DNA of 64,000 bases, taken from NCBI RefSeq assembly GCF_020251205.1, contig NZ_JAIWYX010000012.1, positions 1-64,000 of the forward strand, given 5' to 3'. A program made the position numbers and the translations under genes. Positions 35,306 to 43,007 of this stretch are shown here, in pieces. The stretch comes from Arthrobacter sp. M4. GTDB lineage: Bacteria > Actinomycetota > Actinomycetes > Actinomycetales > Micrococcaceae. Position 1 is the first letter of the stretch, and each line of letters opens with the position of its first letter. Below the pieces are notes generated by a model. That model had not been told where the DNA came from. It did not search any database and saw nothing but the letters and a program-made list of their open reading frames with translations.

Positions 35306-37747
35306 ATGCAGGCACAAGCAAGTGGCGCCCCGGTGCGGGTCGCCGTCGTCATCGCGGCGCTGACCGCCGTCGTCCTTCTGTTGCTGCTGGGCGCTGCACG
35401 CCCGGCGTCGGCCGCCGATGCAGCGGCCTCCGACGCAGACGCCAAGCCGGCTCCCGGGAAGCCGTTCCTCGGGGCCTTCCTTGAATGGGATGAGGACGAC
35501 GCCGCAGGCTTCGCAGAGCGCCTCCAGGCCGAGCCGGCTCTCTTCGGCCATGATGTGTCCCTTCCCCTCAAAGAGCAGGAGATGGGCTACCTCCGCGAGT
35601 ACCTCTCCCAAAGTGCCGCCGCGGGGGCCCACGCCCTTCTTGCGGTGAAGCCGACCATCGCTCTGGACCGCGTGGACGCCGCGGCTGCCACCGAGTTCGT
35701 GGGGCAGTTGGAGAAGGCCGCCCAGGCATTCAAAGGCAAGCTGCTCATCAGTTTTGCCCCGGATATGAATTCCAACTGGACACCGTGGGGGCAGCAGCCC
35801 GGCACCTATGTGTCCGCATACCGGGCCGTCGCCCAAGCGTTCAAGGTCAAGTCCAATGCGGCAATGGTGTGGCAGCCCTTCCAAGGCAGGGGCTATCCCT
35901 TTGCCGAAGACCCCGCCGCCAGCGCCAAGAGCCTCGGCTCGCTGGACACCAACCACGACGGCGTCCTGAACGGAGCCGATGACCCTTTCTCGCCCTACTA
36001 TCCCGGCGATGACGTGGTGGACTGGGTTGGCATCTCCGCCGACCACGACGACACAGGAGGCGGTGCCGCCGTCAACACAATGCCCGCCCCCGGTGAACTG
36101 GAATCCATGCTGACGACCTTCTACGAGTCCTACGCAGCCAGCCGGAACAAGCCTCTCCTCGTAGAAACCGCCGCCTACTTCAGCCCTTCAGCGGGCGGCG
36201 CTGCGGAGCGGGACATCAAGCTTGCCTGGTGGCAGCAGGCGCTCGACGCCGGCGCTTCCGCGAAGTTTCCGGCGATCGGCGCCATAGTGTGGGATGAGAA
36301 AACCAACGTGCGCGACGCCGGCGACGTCACCATCGACTGGCGGCTCACCGGCCGCACCGACATCGCAGCGGGAGCGGCCCAGGCCGTCCGCGCTTCCACG
36401 CTGGTGACCGGGCCCGTGACGGAGAAGTCCACCGGATGGGGAGGCTACAGTCCCGGGACGACCCTGACCGGTCCAGCCGCCTGGATCGCGGCCGGTGCGG
36501 TCCTGCTTATGGCACTGCTTTTGTGGTTCCTCCCGTCATGGCTACCCGCGGCACGGGACTGGGCCTACCTGGATCCGTCCGCCAGGGATGCGCGGGTGGA
36601 CATGCTCCGCGGCATAGCCATTGTGTTTGTGGTGGTGAACCACGTGGGCATCACCTCGCTGTTCCAACTCTTCACGGAGGAGGCCATCGGCTTTGTGTCC
36701 GGGGCCGAGCTGTTTGTGACGCTGTCCGGGTTGGTGCTCGGAATGGTGTATGGGCCCAAATCCCTGGACAACCTGGGCGACGTGGTGGACAAAACGACCA
36801 AGCGCGCGTGGAAGCTGTACGTCACTGCGCTGGTGGTGGTGGCGGTCGTTTTCCTCATCAGCAAGATTCCCTCAGTCCACGCCGATGTGCTGACGACATT
36901 CACCGATCAAGGGACTGGCGGCGCAGGCAGGGGGGCACAAGGGCGCACGTACGATCTCTACGGCGGGATACAGTCCCTGTTCCAGTTCCCCGTGTCGCCG
37001 TCCGTTGTACCGGCAGTGCTGCTCCTCCAGGTAGGGCCGTGGCAGTTCAACGTCATGGGCCTGTATGTCGTGATGCTGTTGGTCAGTCCCCTGGTCCTGT
37101 GGATGCTGACCAAGGGACGGGTGCTGTGGGTACTTGCCGTTTCCCTGGTGCTGTACGTGTTGGGGACGGTTTTCCGCTTCCGGGTACTGCCCTCGCAATT
37201 CGAGGACTCATTCCCGCTGCTCGTCTGGCAACTGCTGTTTATCGTTGGCCTTGTGGCGGGCTTCCATCGCAGGCAGTTGGTGTCCTGGCTACAGGCACAT
37301 CGCTGGGTGGTGGCCTGTTGCGCAGCGGTGACGGCATGTTTTGCCATCCTGTCCTGGGCCAACCCCTACGTCGCCAATGACTTCGATGTGCGGTTGGCCT
37401 TTATCCCGGATGCCAGCTACAGGGCCATGTACGACCACTTCTTTGGTCGCACCTACTTGTCAGTGGGCCGCCTGCTGAATGTCATCACACTCCTGGTGAC
37501 GGCATACGTACTGCTCACGGCGTACTGGAAACCGTTGCGGCGGGCCTTCGGCTGGCTGCTGATTCCGCTGGGCCAGGCCACGCTCTACGTCTTCATCGTG
37601 CACGTAGCACTGATTGCGGTGATCTCAAACATCCCGCTGCTGCAGGAGGGCAACGTCCTGCTGAACACAGCCATCTATGCCGTGATCGTCGCCCTCCTAT
37701 GGGTTATGGTCCGGACCAGGTTCCTCTTCCGGATCATTCCCACCTAG
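35306..37747 (+). CDS. GH26-like domain fused to an OpgC-type membrane acyltransferase
   Basis: 813 residues, ATG behind AAGGAG. A signal/anchor (VAVVIAALTAVVLLLLLGAARP) leads into a GH26-like domain to about residue 350. It has the nucleophile-like PLLVETAAY, but the acid/base motif usually HEMNGxWYPWG reads PDMNSNWTPWG, so Glu has become Asp. A calcium-binding loop, DTNHDGVLNGADD, is inserted near residue 214. From about 390 there are some 10-11 membrane helices of the OpgC family (ARVDMLRGIAIVFVVVNHVG, GAELFVTLSGLVLGMVYGP). It may bind or trim a polysaccharide outside the cell and decorate it with acyl or succinyl groups. It converges on the GT2/partner-switch operon. Confidence 0.85.
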   Translation: MQAQASGAPVRVAVVIAALTAVVLLLLLGAARPASAADAAASDADAKPAPGKPFLGAFLEWDEDDAAGFAERLQAEPALFGHDVSLPLKEQEMGYLREYLSQSAAAGAHALLAVKPTIALDRVDAAAATEFVGQLEKAAQAFKGKLLISFAPDMNSNWTPWGQQPGTYVSAYRAVAQAFKVKSNAAMVWQPFQGRGYPFAEDPAASAKSLGSLDTNHDGVLNGADDPFSPYYPGDDVVDWVGISADHDDTGGGAAVNTMPAPGELESMLTTFYESYAASRNKPLLVETAAYFSPSAGGAAERDIKLAWWQQALDAGASAKFPAIGAIVWDEKTNVRDAGDVTIDWRLTGRTDIAAGAAQAVRASTLVTGPVTEKSTGWGGYSPGTTLTGPAAWIAAGAVLLMALLLWFLPSWLPAARDWAYLDPSARDARVDMLRGIAIVFVVVNHVGITSLFQLFTEEAIGFVSGAELFVTLSGLVLGMVYGPKSLDNLGDVVDKTTKRAWKLYVTALVVVAVVFLISKIPSVHADVLTTFTDQGTGGAGRGAQGRTYDLYGGIQSLFQFPVSPSVVPAVLLLQVGPWQFNVMGLYVVMLLVSPLVLWMLTKGRVLWVLAVSLVLYVLGTVFRFRVLPSQFEDSFPLLVWQLLFIVGLVAGFHRRQLVSWLQAHRWVVACCAAVTACFAILSWANPYVANDFDVRLAFIPDASYRAMYDHFFGRTYLSVGRLLNVITLLVTAYVLLTAYWKPLRRAFGWLLIPLGQATLYVFIVHVALIAVISNIPLLQEGNVLLNTAIYAVIVALLWVMVRTRFLFRIIPT

Positions 37748-37760
37748 GCCGTTCGCGGGG

Positions 37761-38192
37761 TCAGGATTCCGGCCTGGAATCCTTGGACAGGATCCACGTG
37801 TTGGTTTCGTCCTGGCGCTCAAAAATTAGCGTGGTGACCAAGGCTTTGATCAGGGCGAGCCCACGACCGGATTCGGAGTCCTCGTCCGGGAGTTCGGCGT
37901 CGTCGTAGGGGACGATCGGCTCAATCGCGTGGAAGGCGCTGACTTTGGCCTGCAGGCGAGTGGCGCTGACCGTGAGCTCGACGCCAAGTTCCACCGGTTC
38001 GTCACCGATCGGACGGCCGTGCTGCACCACGTTTGCCGCTGTTTCGATCACCGCTGTAGTGAAGATCATCTGGTCCGTATCCGGAACAAACGCGGCATCG
38101 GCCCAGATGGCGTCCAGATGGTTGTGCACCGACTCGATCGCCTCGGGGGTGGCCAGGCCGCGGAAGCTGCGCTCAGCGAGGATTTCAGTCAT
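37761..38192 (-). CDS. RsbW-like anti-sigma kinase / ATP-binding protein (HATPase fold)
   Basis: 143 residues of the GHKL fold. The N box is AVIETAANVVQHG (Glu50, Asn54) and the G2 box ESGRGLALI near 107-114. The G1 box, usually a DxGxGF, is not recognisable (AFHAIEPIVPYDD stands there), so ATP use is uncertain. Family members bind STAS proteins and phosphorylate them, or hold a sigma factor. It is last in a four-gene operon, overlapping the STAS gene by 8 bases. No sigma factor is nearby. Confidence 0.82.
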   Translation of the reverse strand: MTEILAERSFRGLATPEAIESVHNHLDAIWADAAFVPDTDQMIFTTAVIETAANVVQHGRPIGDEPVELGVELTVSATRLQAKVSAFHAIEPIVPYDDAELPDEDSESGRGLALIKALVTTLIFERQDETNTWILSKDSRPES

Positions 38193-38517
38193 TGCTGAAG
38201 GCCACTTCTGGTGAGTCGTAGGCGGCCAGGACCCGGTCCATGTTGGTCAGTTCCAAGACCATCTTCACTTGTGGCTGCACGCCGGAGATTCGCAGGTCCC
38301 CGCCGGCCTGGCGTGCAGCCTTCAGGCAGCCGATCAGTGCGCCAAGGCCGGATGAATCCATAAAGACCGTCTCTTCCAGATTGACGACGATCCTGCTGTT
38401 GCCGCCGGCCACCACCTCGGAGACGAGTTCCCGGAGCTTGGGTGCGGCAACCATGTTCAGCCGGCCGGAACTCTTAACCTCGGCGTAGGAGTCCTTTAGT
38501 TCGTAACTAAACTGCAT
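38185..38517 (-). CDS. STAS-domain anti-sigma factor antagonist
   Basis: 110 residues from the ATG at 38517 (AGGAACGAG upstream, inside the end of the GT2 gene). The phosphorylation loop is ETVFMDSSGLGALIGCLKAAR, with Ser56 corresponding to the SpoIIAA phosphoserine. It would switch between phosphorylated and free forms under the kinase downstream and the PP2C phosphatase at the head of the operon. It overlaps the GT2 gene by 11 bases and the RsbW-like gene by 8. Confidence 0.9.
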   Translation of the reverse strand: MQFSYELKDSYAEVKSSGRLNMVAAPKLRELVSEVVAGGNSRIVVNLEETVFMDSSGLGALIGCLKAARQAGGDLRISGVQPQVKMVLELTNMDRVLAAYDSPEVAFSND

Positions 38518-40474
38518 TCTCGTTCCTCTCTCCGGAGCTATCAGAATCTTGGGGGACAAAGCCCTTGTACTTCACGGCCGTCACAAGGATGCTCATGACC
38601 ACCAGGTCGTAAGCCACCCACGCCACATTCACGAGCGTACCGATCGGCTCATTCAGTCCTGCCACAAGACGCGCCATACCGGTCACCAAGGCGATGACCA
38701 GCAGCACGGACACAATGATCTGTGGCCGGATGAGGCTCCAACTGGGGCCACCGCTCTGCCGGGCCTTTGGGGTGACGGCGAACCCCAGGGGACGGCCGAA
38801 CCAGACGTTGCGGGCCGCCGTCGTACACGCCTTGATCCAGGTGGGAAACAGCGCCAGGCTGTACTGCTGCCCGCGCCAGGTGGGCGCGCCCTGCGCGGCC
38901 ACCAGGAAGAGAATCTGGTTGACCACCATAAACGGGATGAAACGGACGAAGAAATCGGCGCTCAGGCTGGAAACCGGCAGGATTCCCAGCATCAAGTAAA
39001 TGATCGGCGCGGCGAAATAGACGACCGCCGCGAAGCCGCTGAGGTAGGACCACATCGTGGCGAAGTACATGAGCCGCTGCGGCAGGGACAGCCCCTTCTG
39101 GACCAGCGGGTTTTCGCGGAGCAGTACCTGAATGGTGCCCTGCGCCCAGCGGAGCCGCTGCGTAAGCATTGTCTTCAGGTCCTCGGGCGCCAGTCCGTAG
39201 GCCAGGATCTCGTGGTGGTAGACGCTCTGCCAGCCAAGACCATGGAGCCGCATTGCCGTGGCCATGTCCTCCGTGACGGAAATCGTGGCCAGCGGCATTA
39301 CAGGCTGGGCTTCGTCGTCGCGCTCAATGGAGATGGCGTCCAGGACAGCCTGCACGGATTCCAAAGCACCCAGCGGGGACCAGTCGCGGCCGGACATTCG
39401 CTCCACCGCCTCACTGGCCACGGTGGGAACGCCGGAATCACCCACATGCGCCAATTCCATTGCCGCGATTTCTTCCAGGTCCGACTGCACCGCCGAGAAA
39501 TCCGCCTGAACCAGGGTCTGCACGGCCTTGTCCACTTTCCGGCGGACTGTGTAGGTGATTTCACTCAGCGGCCCGCCGGCATCCACACGCAGTTGGGCTT
39601 CTTCAGTGGCCGACTCCACCTCGTCCAGCATCGCTGCAACCAGTGGCGAGTCGGCATCAACGGAGCTTCGGGCTTTGTGGATGGCCTGCCGGGAGGCGCT
39701 CAGGGCGCGCCTGACGCTTTTCTCCGTTTCCTTGACATAGCCAACCAGGCCCAGTTGCATCAGCGCCTCGCGGCGCAGGATGGCGTTGGAGCCGCAGAAG
39801 AACGCGGCATTCCAGCCATCCTTGCCCTGTTGGATTGGCCCGTAAAAGAGAGGCGCCTGGCTGCCCAGGGGGTCCGACGGCGGCACATTGCTGAAGTATT
39901 GCGGCGTCTGGACCAGGGCGACTTTGGGGTTGTTGAAATAGCCAAGCGTCTTTTCGAGAATGTCCGGTTCCGGGATCTGGTCCGCATCCAGGATGAGGAG
40001 GAACTCGCCCTCGGTGACCATCAGGGCGTTGTTGAGGTTTCCGGCTTTGGCATGGCGGGGCCGGTCCTTCCAGTCCGCGCTGCGGGTCACGTAACCAAGA
40101 CCGTGTTGTTCGCAGAGCCTTTTGAGTTCGTCCCGTGCGCCGTCGTCGAGGATCCAAGTGGTGTGGCTCCACCGGATCTTTTGCGCGGCCAGCGCCGTGG
40201 TCATCACGAGGTCCAGCGGCTCGTTGTAGGTGGTGATGAAAACGTCCACCGTGGTCTCCGGGGGAGCGGCGGGTGGGGGCTGGCGGATTTTTAGGTTCCA
40301 GATGGTGAGCCCGAACAACATCACATCGATGAGGCTGTAGGTCTCTGCTGCTACAAGGGGTACCGCGATCCACCACGCCTCCCAGTTCAGGGAAGCCAGC
40401 CACCGCCATGCCACATAGTTCACGCCCAGCAAGACGGTGAGCAGCACTACTAGGCGCGTCCAAAAACGTGTCAT
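38507..40474 (-). CDS. Cellulose-synthase-like glycosyltransferase family 2, with insertion and no PilZ domain
   Basis: 655 residues, RBS GGAAGGGGG. Two N-terminal helices are followed by a GT2 domain: VDVFITTYNEP, DD at 110-111, DAD at 163-165, FFCGSN 226-230, TED 401-403 and QRLRW 439-443, the processive synthase motifs. Between FFCGSN and TED, where BcsA has only a short loop, lie about 150 extra residues (245-397), mostly helical and charged. C-terminal helices follow, but no RxxxR/PilZ c-di-GMP site. It probably makes and exports a beta-linked glycan; control by the flanking partner-switch proteins is inferred. Confidence 0.92.
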   Translation of the reverse strand: MTRFWTRLVVLLTVLLGVNYVAWRWLASLNWEAWWIAVPLVAAETYSLIDVMLFGLTIWNLKIRQPPPAAPPETTVDVFITTYNEPLDLVMTTALAAQKIRWSHTTWILDDGARDELKRLCEQHGLGYVTRSADWKDRPRHAKAGNLNNALMVTEGEFLLILDADQIPEPDILEKTLGYFNNPKVALVQTPQYFSNVPPSDPLGSQAPLFYGPIQQGKDGWNAAFFCGSNAILRREALMQLGLVGYVKETEKSVRRALSASRQAIHKARSSVDADSPLVAAMLDEVESATEEAQLRVDAGGPLSEITYTVRRKVDKAVQTLVQADFSAVQSDLEEIAAMELAHVGDSGVPTVASEAVERMSGRDWSPLGALESVQAVLDAISIERDDEAQPVMPLATISVTEDMATAMRLHGLGWQSVYHHEILAYGLAPEDLKTMLTQRLRWAQGTIQVLLRENPLVQKGLSLPQRLMYFATMWSYLSGFAAVVYFAAPIIYLMLGILPVSSLSADFFVRFIPFMVVNQILFLVAAQGAPTWRGQQYSLALFPTWIKACTTAARNVWFGRPLGFAVTPKARQSGGPSWSLIRPQIIVSVLLVIALVTGMARLVAGLNEPIGTLVNVAWVAYDLVVMSILVTAVKYKGFVPQDSDSSGERNENAV

Positions 40475-40504
40475 GGTTCCCCCTTCCCAGAGACTGTTGG
40501 GACC

Positions 40505-41626
40505 CTAGGTTCCGATCGCGTCCGTTCTACGGACTACCACCGCGGTCACATCGTCTTCGGCCATGTCGGCCGGAGCCAGGCGCAGGATCGCCTCGCACGC
40601 TTCCTCCGCCGAAGTCTGGGACCGGACTGCCGCCTCGACTCGCGAGGTGAATTCCTCGACGTTTCCGAAGGCGTCCAGCACACCATCACTGACCACCACC
40701 AGTGAATCGCCGGGGGCGAGCAGCAGTTCAGCGGATGGCCAGCGGCCAACCCAAGCGCCAACGGGCGGACCGGCGGAGCGCAGCCGCCGAACGTCGCCGT
40801 TGGCCGGAAGGTGCAGGGCGAGGCCATGTCCGGCGTCGACGTAACTGACCTTGCCCGTGACGGCGTCGAGGCGGGCGTGGAACAGCGTGACGAAGGAACC
40901 GGATTGGCCAAGGTCCGCTTCGATGGAGCGGCTGGCCGCCTCAAAAGCGGTGTCGATGTCTGCGCGGCCAGCCTCGGATCGCATGACGGCTCGGACAGTG
41001 GCGGCGATGAGCGCTGCGCCCATGCCCTTGCCCATGGCGTCGGCGAACGTCAGGTGAAGGCCGTCGCGAGTGGGGTACCAGTCATAGAAATCGCCACCCA
41101 CACTGCGGGAAGGGCGGAACCGGCCCGCAACCTCGTAGTCGTCCAGGTTCACTGATTCCTGCGGCAACAGGCTCTGCTGCACCTCCGCGGCGCGGGCCAG
41201 ATCGTCCTGGGCGGCCAACTGCAGTCCACCCGTACTTGCCAGCGGCGCTGCTGCCCGACGGAAAAGAGCGTTGATTCGTGCCTGAATTTCCCTAGGGCTA
41301 AATGGTTTGTTGATGTAGTCGTCCGCGCCGGAGTCCAACCCGGTCAGCCGGTCGATTTCCTCAACCCGGGCAGTGAGCATGATGATGAAGGCGTCGGAAA
41401 ATTCTCGCAGGAGTTTGCAGACTTCCAGCCCGTCGATATCCGGAAGGTTTAGGTCGAGCGTCACCAATGCGGCACCCGTCGAACGCACTAGTTCGATGCC
41501 GTCATACCCCCGCCCTGCTTCAGATACCTCAAAGCCTTGCTTAGCGAGGATCCGCACCAAAAGTCCGCGGATATCGGGATCATCCTCAATGACCACCGCG
41601 CGGCGCATTTCCAAGCTGGAAGACAT
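40505..41626 (-). CDS. Response regulator with PP2C (RsbU-type) phosphatase output
   Basis: 373 residues. The receiver (about 8-125) has VIEDDPDIRG, phosphoacceptor Asp in LVTLDLNLPDIDG, and INKPFSPREI. A short helical linker (LARAAEVQQSLLPQ) leads to the SpoIIE/PP2C phosphatase (about 150-370) with RSVGGDFYDWY, FADAMGKGMGAAL, VSDGVLDAFG and DDVTAVVV. It should dephosphorylate the STAS protein encoded in the same operon when its receiver is phosphorylated. The cognate sensor kinase is not in the window. A CCCTA/TAGGG hairpin (41629-41644) covers the SD region. Confidence 0.92.
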   Translation of the reverse strand: MSSSLEMRRAVVIEDDPDIRGLLVRILAKQGFEVSEAGRGYDGIELVRSTGAALVTLDLNLPDIDGLEVCKLLREFSDAFIIMLTARVEEIDRLTGLDSGADDYINKPFSPREIQARINALFRRAAAPLASTGGLQLAAQDDLARAAEVQQSLLPQESVNLDDYEVAGRFRPSRSVGGDFYDWYPTRDGLHLTFADAMGKGMGAALIAATVRAVMRSEAGRADIDTAFEAASRSIEADLGQSGSFVTLFHARLDAVTGKVSYVDAGHGLALHLPANGDVRRLRSAGPPVGAWVGRWPSAELLLAPGDSLVVVSDGVLDAFGNVEEFTSRVEAAVRSQTSAEEACEAILRLAPADMAEDDVTAVVVRRTDAIGT

Positions 41627-41710
41627 ATCCCTAATTAACTAGGGAAATTGAGCGTTTGTCACATCATTCATAAAGATTTGACTCTTATGTCGTGAGTAGT
41701 TGACCAAAAG

Positions 41711-41746
41711 ACTGCCGCCCGGCGTCATGAGACGCCGGGCGGCAGT
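41711..41746. terminator. Strong terminator hairpin between bcp and the phosphatase operon
   Basis: ACTGCCGCCCGGCGTC pairs perfectly with GACGCCGGGCGGCAGT around ATGA, a 16-bp stem. It lies just downstream of bcp on the minus strand; in that direction the stem is followed by CTTTTGG. Confidence 0.85.
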
Positions 41747-41770
41747 TGGATCCTTTAGCTAAACCGGAGA

Positions 41771-42238
41771 TTAAAGCCCCAGTTCCGCGCGCAATTTGGC
41801 GACGTGGCCCTGGGCCTGGACTTGGTACTGGGTCAGCCTGACCTTGCCCTGCTCGTCCAGTACAACGGTGGAACGCACAAGGCCCTCGGTGATCTCACCA
41901 TTGATGATCTTTTCGCCCCAGGCGCCGTACTTCAGCGCCACGCTATGGTCCACGTCGGACAGCAACGGGAACGTCAGCGAGAATTCGTCAACAAAGCGGG
42001 AGATCTTCTCCGGCCCGTCGGGCGAGATGCCCAGCACCTCGTAACCGGCGGATTGCAGGCTAGCCAGGCTGTCACGGAAGTCGCAGGCCTCCGTGGTGCA
42101 CCCGGGTGTGGAGGCTTCCGGGTAGAAGTAGACAATAACGTTGCGCCCGCGGTAATCGGCCAGGGAAACCTGCTTGCCTTCAGCGTCGGGCAGGGAGAAT
42201 TCCGGGGCCTGCGTTCCGGCGAGGAGTTTCTGGGTCAT
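41771..42238 (-). CDS. bcp: Thioredoxin-dependent peroxiredoxin, BCP type
   Basis: 155 residues. The peroxidatic Cys lies in PEASTPGCTTEACDFRD, with the resolving Cys five residues on, as in E. coli BCP. The start LLAGTQAPEFSLPDAEGKQVSL is typical. It reduces organic and lipid peroxides with thioredoxin. It stands downstream of the wHTH gene with a 68-base gap and ends at a strong terminator. Confidence 0.95.
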   Translation of the reverse strand: MTQKLLAGTQAPEFSLPDAEGKQVSLADYRGRNVIVYFYPEASTPGCTTEACDFRDSLASLQSAGYEVLGISPDGPEKISRFVDEFSLTFPLLSDVDHSVALKYGAWGEKIINGEITEGLVRSTVVLDEQGKVRLTQYQVQAQGHVAKLRAELGL

Positions 42239-42306
42239 GTTGATGATCCTTCAGTTCAGGCTGCCGGGTTTTCCGGCAACTGGTCTATCCGTGGGCAACA
42301 GCGGAA

Positions 42307-42996
42307 TTAGATGGAGTATTCCGCCGGCCCCCGGACCGAGGCGTTCGGTCCGGGTACAAATTGGTACCCGCCGCCGCGCACTGTAGCCACGGCGTGCCGG
42401 GCAGGGCCCAGCTTCCGACGCACCCGGCCAACATACACGTCGATGGACCGGAATGCCGCACCGGGACAGTCGAGTGACTCAATGAGACGTTGGAGTTCCT
42501 CCCGGCTGATCGCCCGGGAACAGTTCTCCACAAGGTAGCGCAGGAGCTTGTATTCCATCGCCGTAAAGGGCACCGGTTCCCCGTCGAGAAGGACGACGTC
42601 GGCCGCGAGGTCGACTGCCACCTGGCTCCGCCGGCTCGCCAATGACGCAGGCGCGGCTGGAGCCTCAGGTGGGGTGCCGCCGTCGGGCGTTCCGACGGCG
42701 GCAGGTGGGTTTCCGGCGTCGGCGGCCTGCAGCGGAGTGCCGCCGCTGGAGGCGCTGCCCAGCGGAGTGCCGCCGCGTGGGGCATCGCCGACGCCGGAAG
42801 TCTGGGTCCCAGAGGCAGGCCAAATGCTGGCCTGCGCCCCGGGTGCGAGCAGTTGCGCCCGGCGCAGGACCAGTTCCGCAGCCCGGGCCATGGTTTCGGC
42901 ATCGATCTCCTGGCCTTCGGCCGGCTGGACCCAGACAGCCAGGCCGCACGCCTGGGCGCGAGCGGCACGCCTAGGGAAATGTGCGTTGACGGCCAT
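42307..42996 (-). CDS. Orphan winged-helix regulator with OmpR/PhoB-type DNA-binding domain
   Basis: 229 residues without a receiver domain. Residues 1-60 form a helical N-terminus. Residues 62-118 are a Gly/Pro/Thr-rich linker with repeated GGTPLxxA segments. The trans_reg_C domain (about 126-214) has FTAMEYKLLRYLVEN, ISREELQRLI, FRSIDVYVGRVRRKLG and VRGGGYQFV. It lies 11 bases after allB on the same strand, so it may be made with the allantoin operon. The target is unknown. Confidence 0.82.
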   Translation of the reverse strand: MAVNAHFPRRAARAQACGLAVWVQPAEGQEIDAETMARAAELVLRRAQLLAPGAQASIWPASGTQTSGVGDAPRGGTPLGSASSGGTPLQAADAGNPPAAVGTPDGGTPPEAPAAPASLASRRSQVAVDLAADVVLLDGEPVPFTAMEYKLLRYLVENCSRAISREELQRLIESLDCPGAAFRSIDVYVGRVRRKLGPARHAVATVRGGGYQFVPGPNASVRGPAEYSI

Positions 42997-43007
42997 AGCC
43001 GTCCGTC

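Noticed and set aside
38549-40294. 581-codon plus-strand frame opposite the GT2 gene
   Set aside because: Antisense shadow; the minus-strand GT2 motifs are decisive.
42660-42790. Repeated GGAGTGCCGCCG-type words in the wHTH gene as a tandem array
   Set aside because: Irregular copies encoding a low-complexity linker, not a true array.
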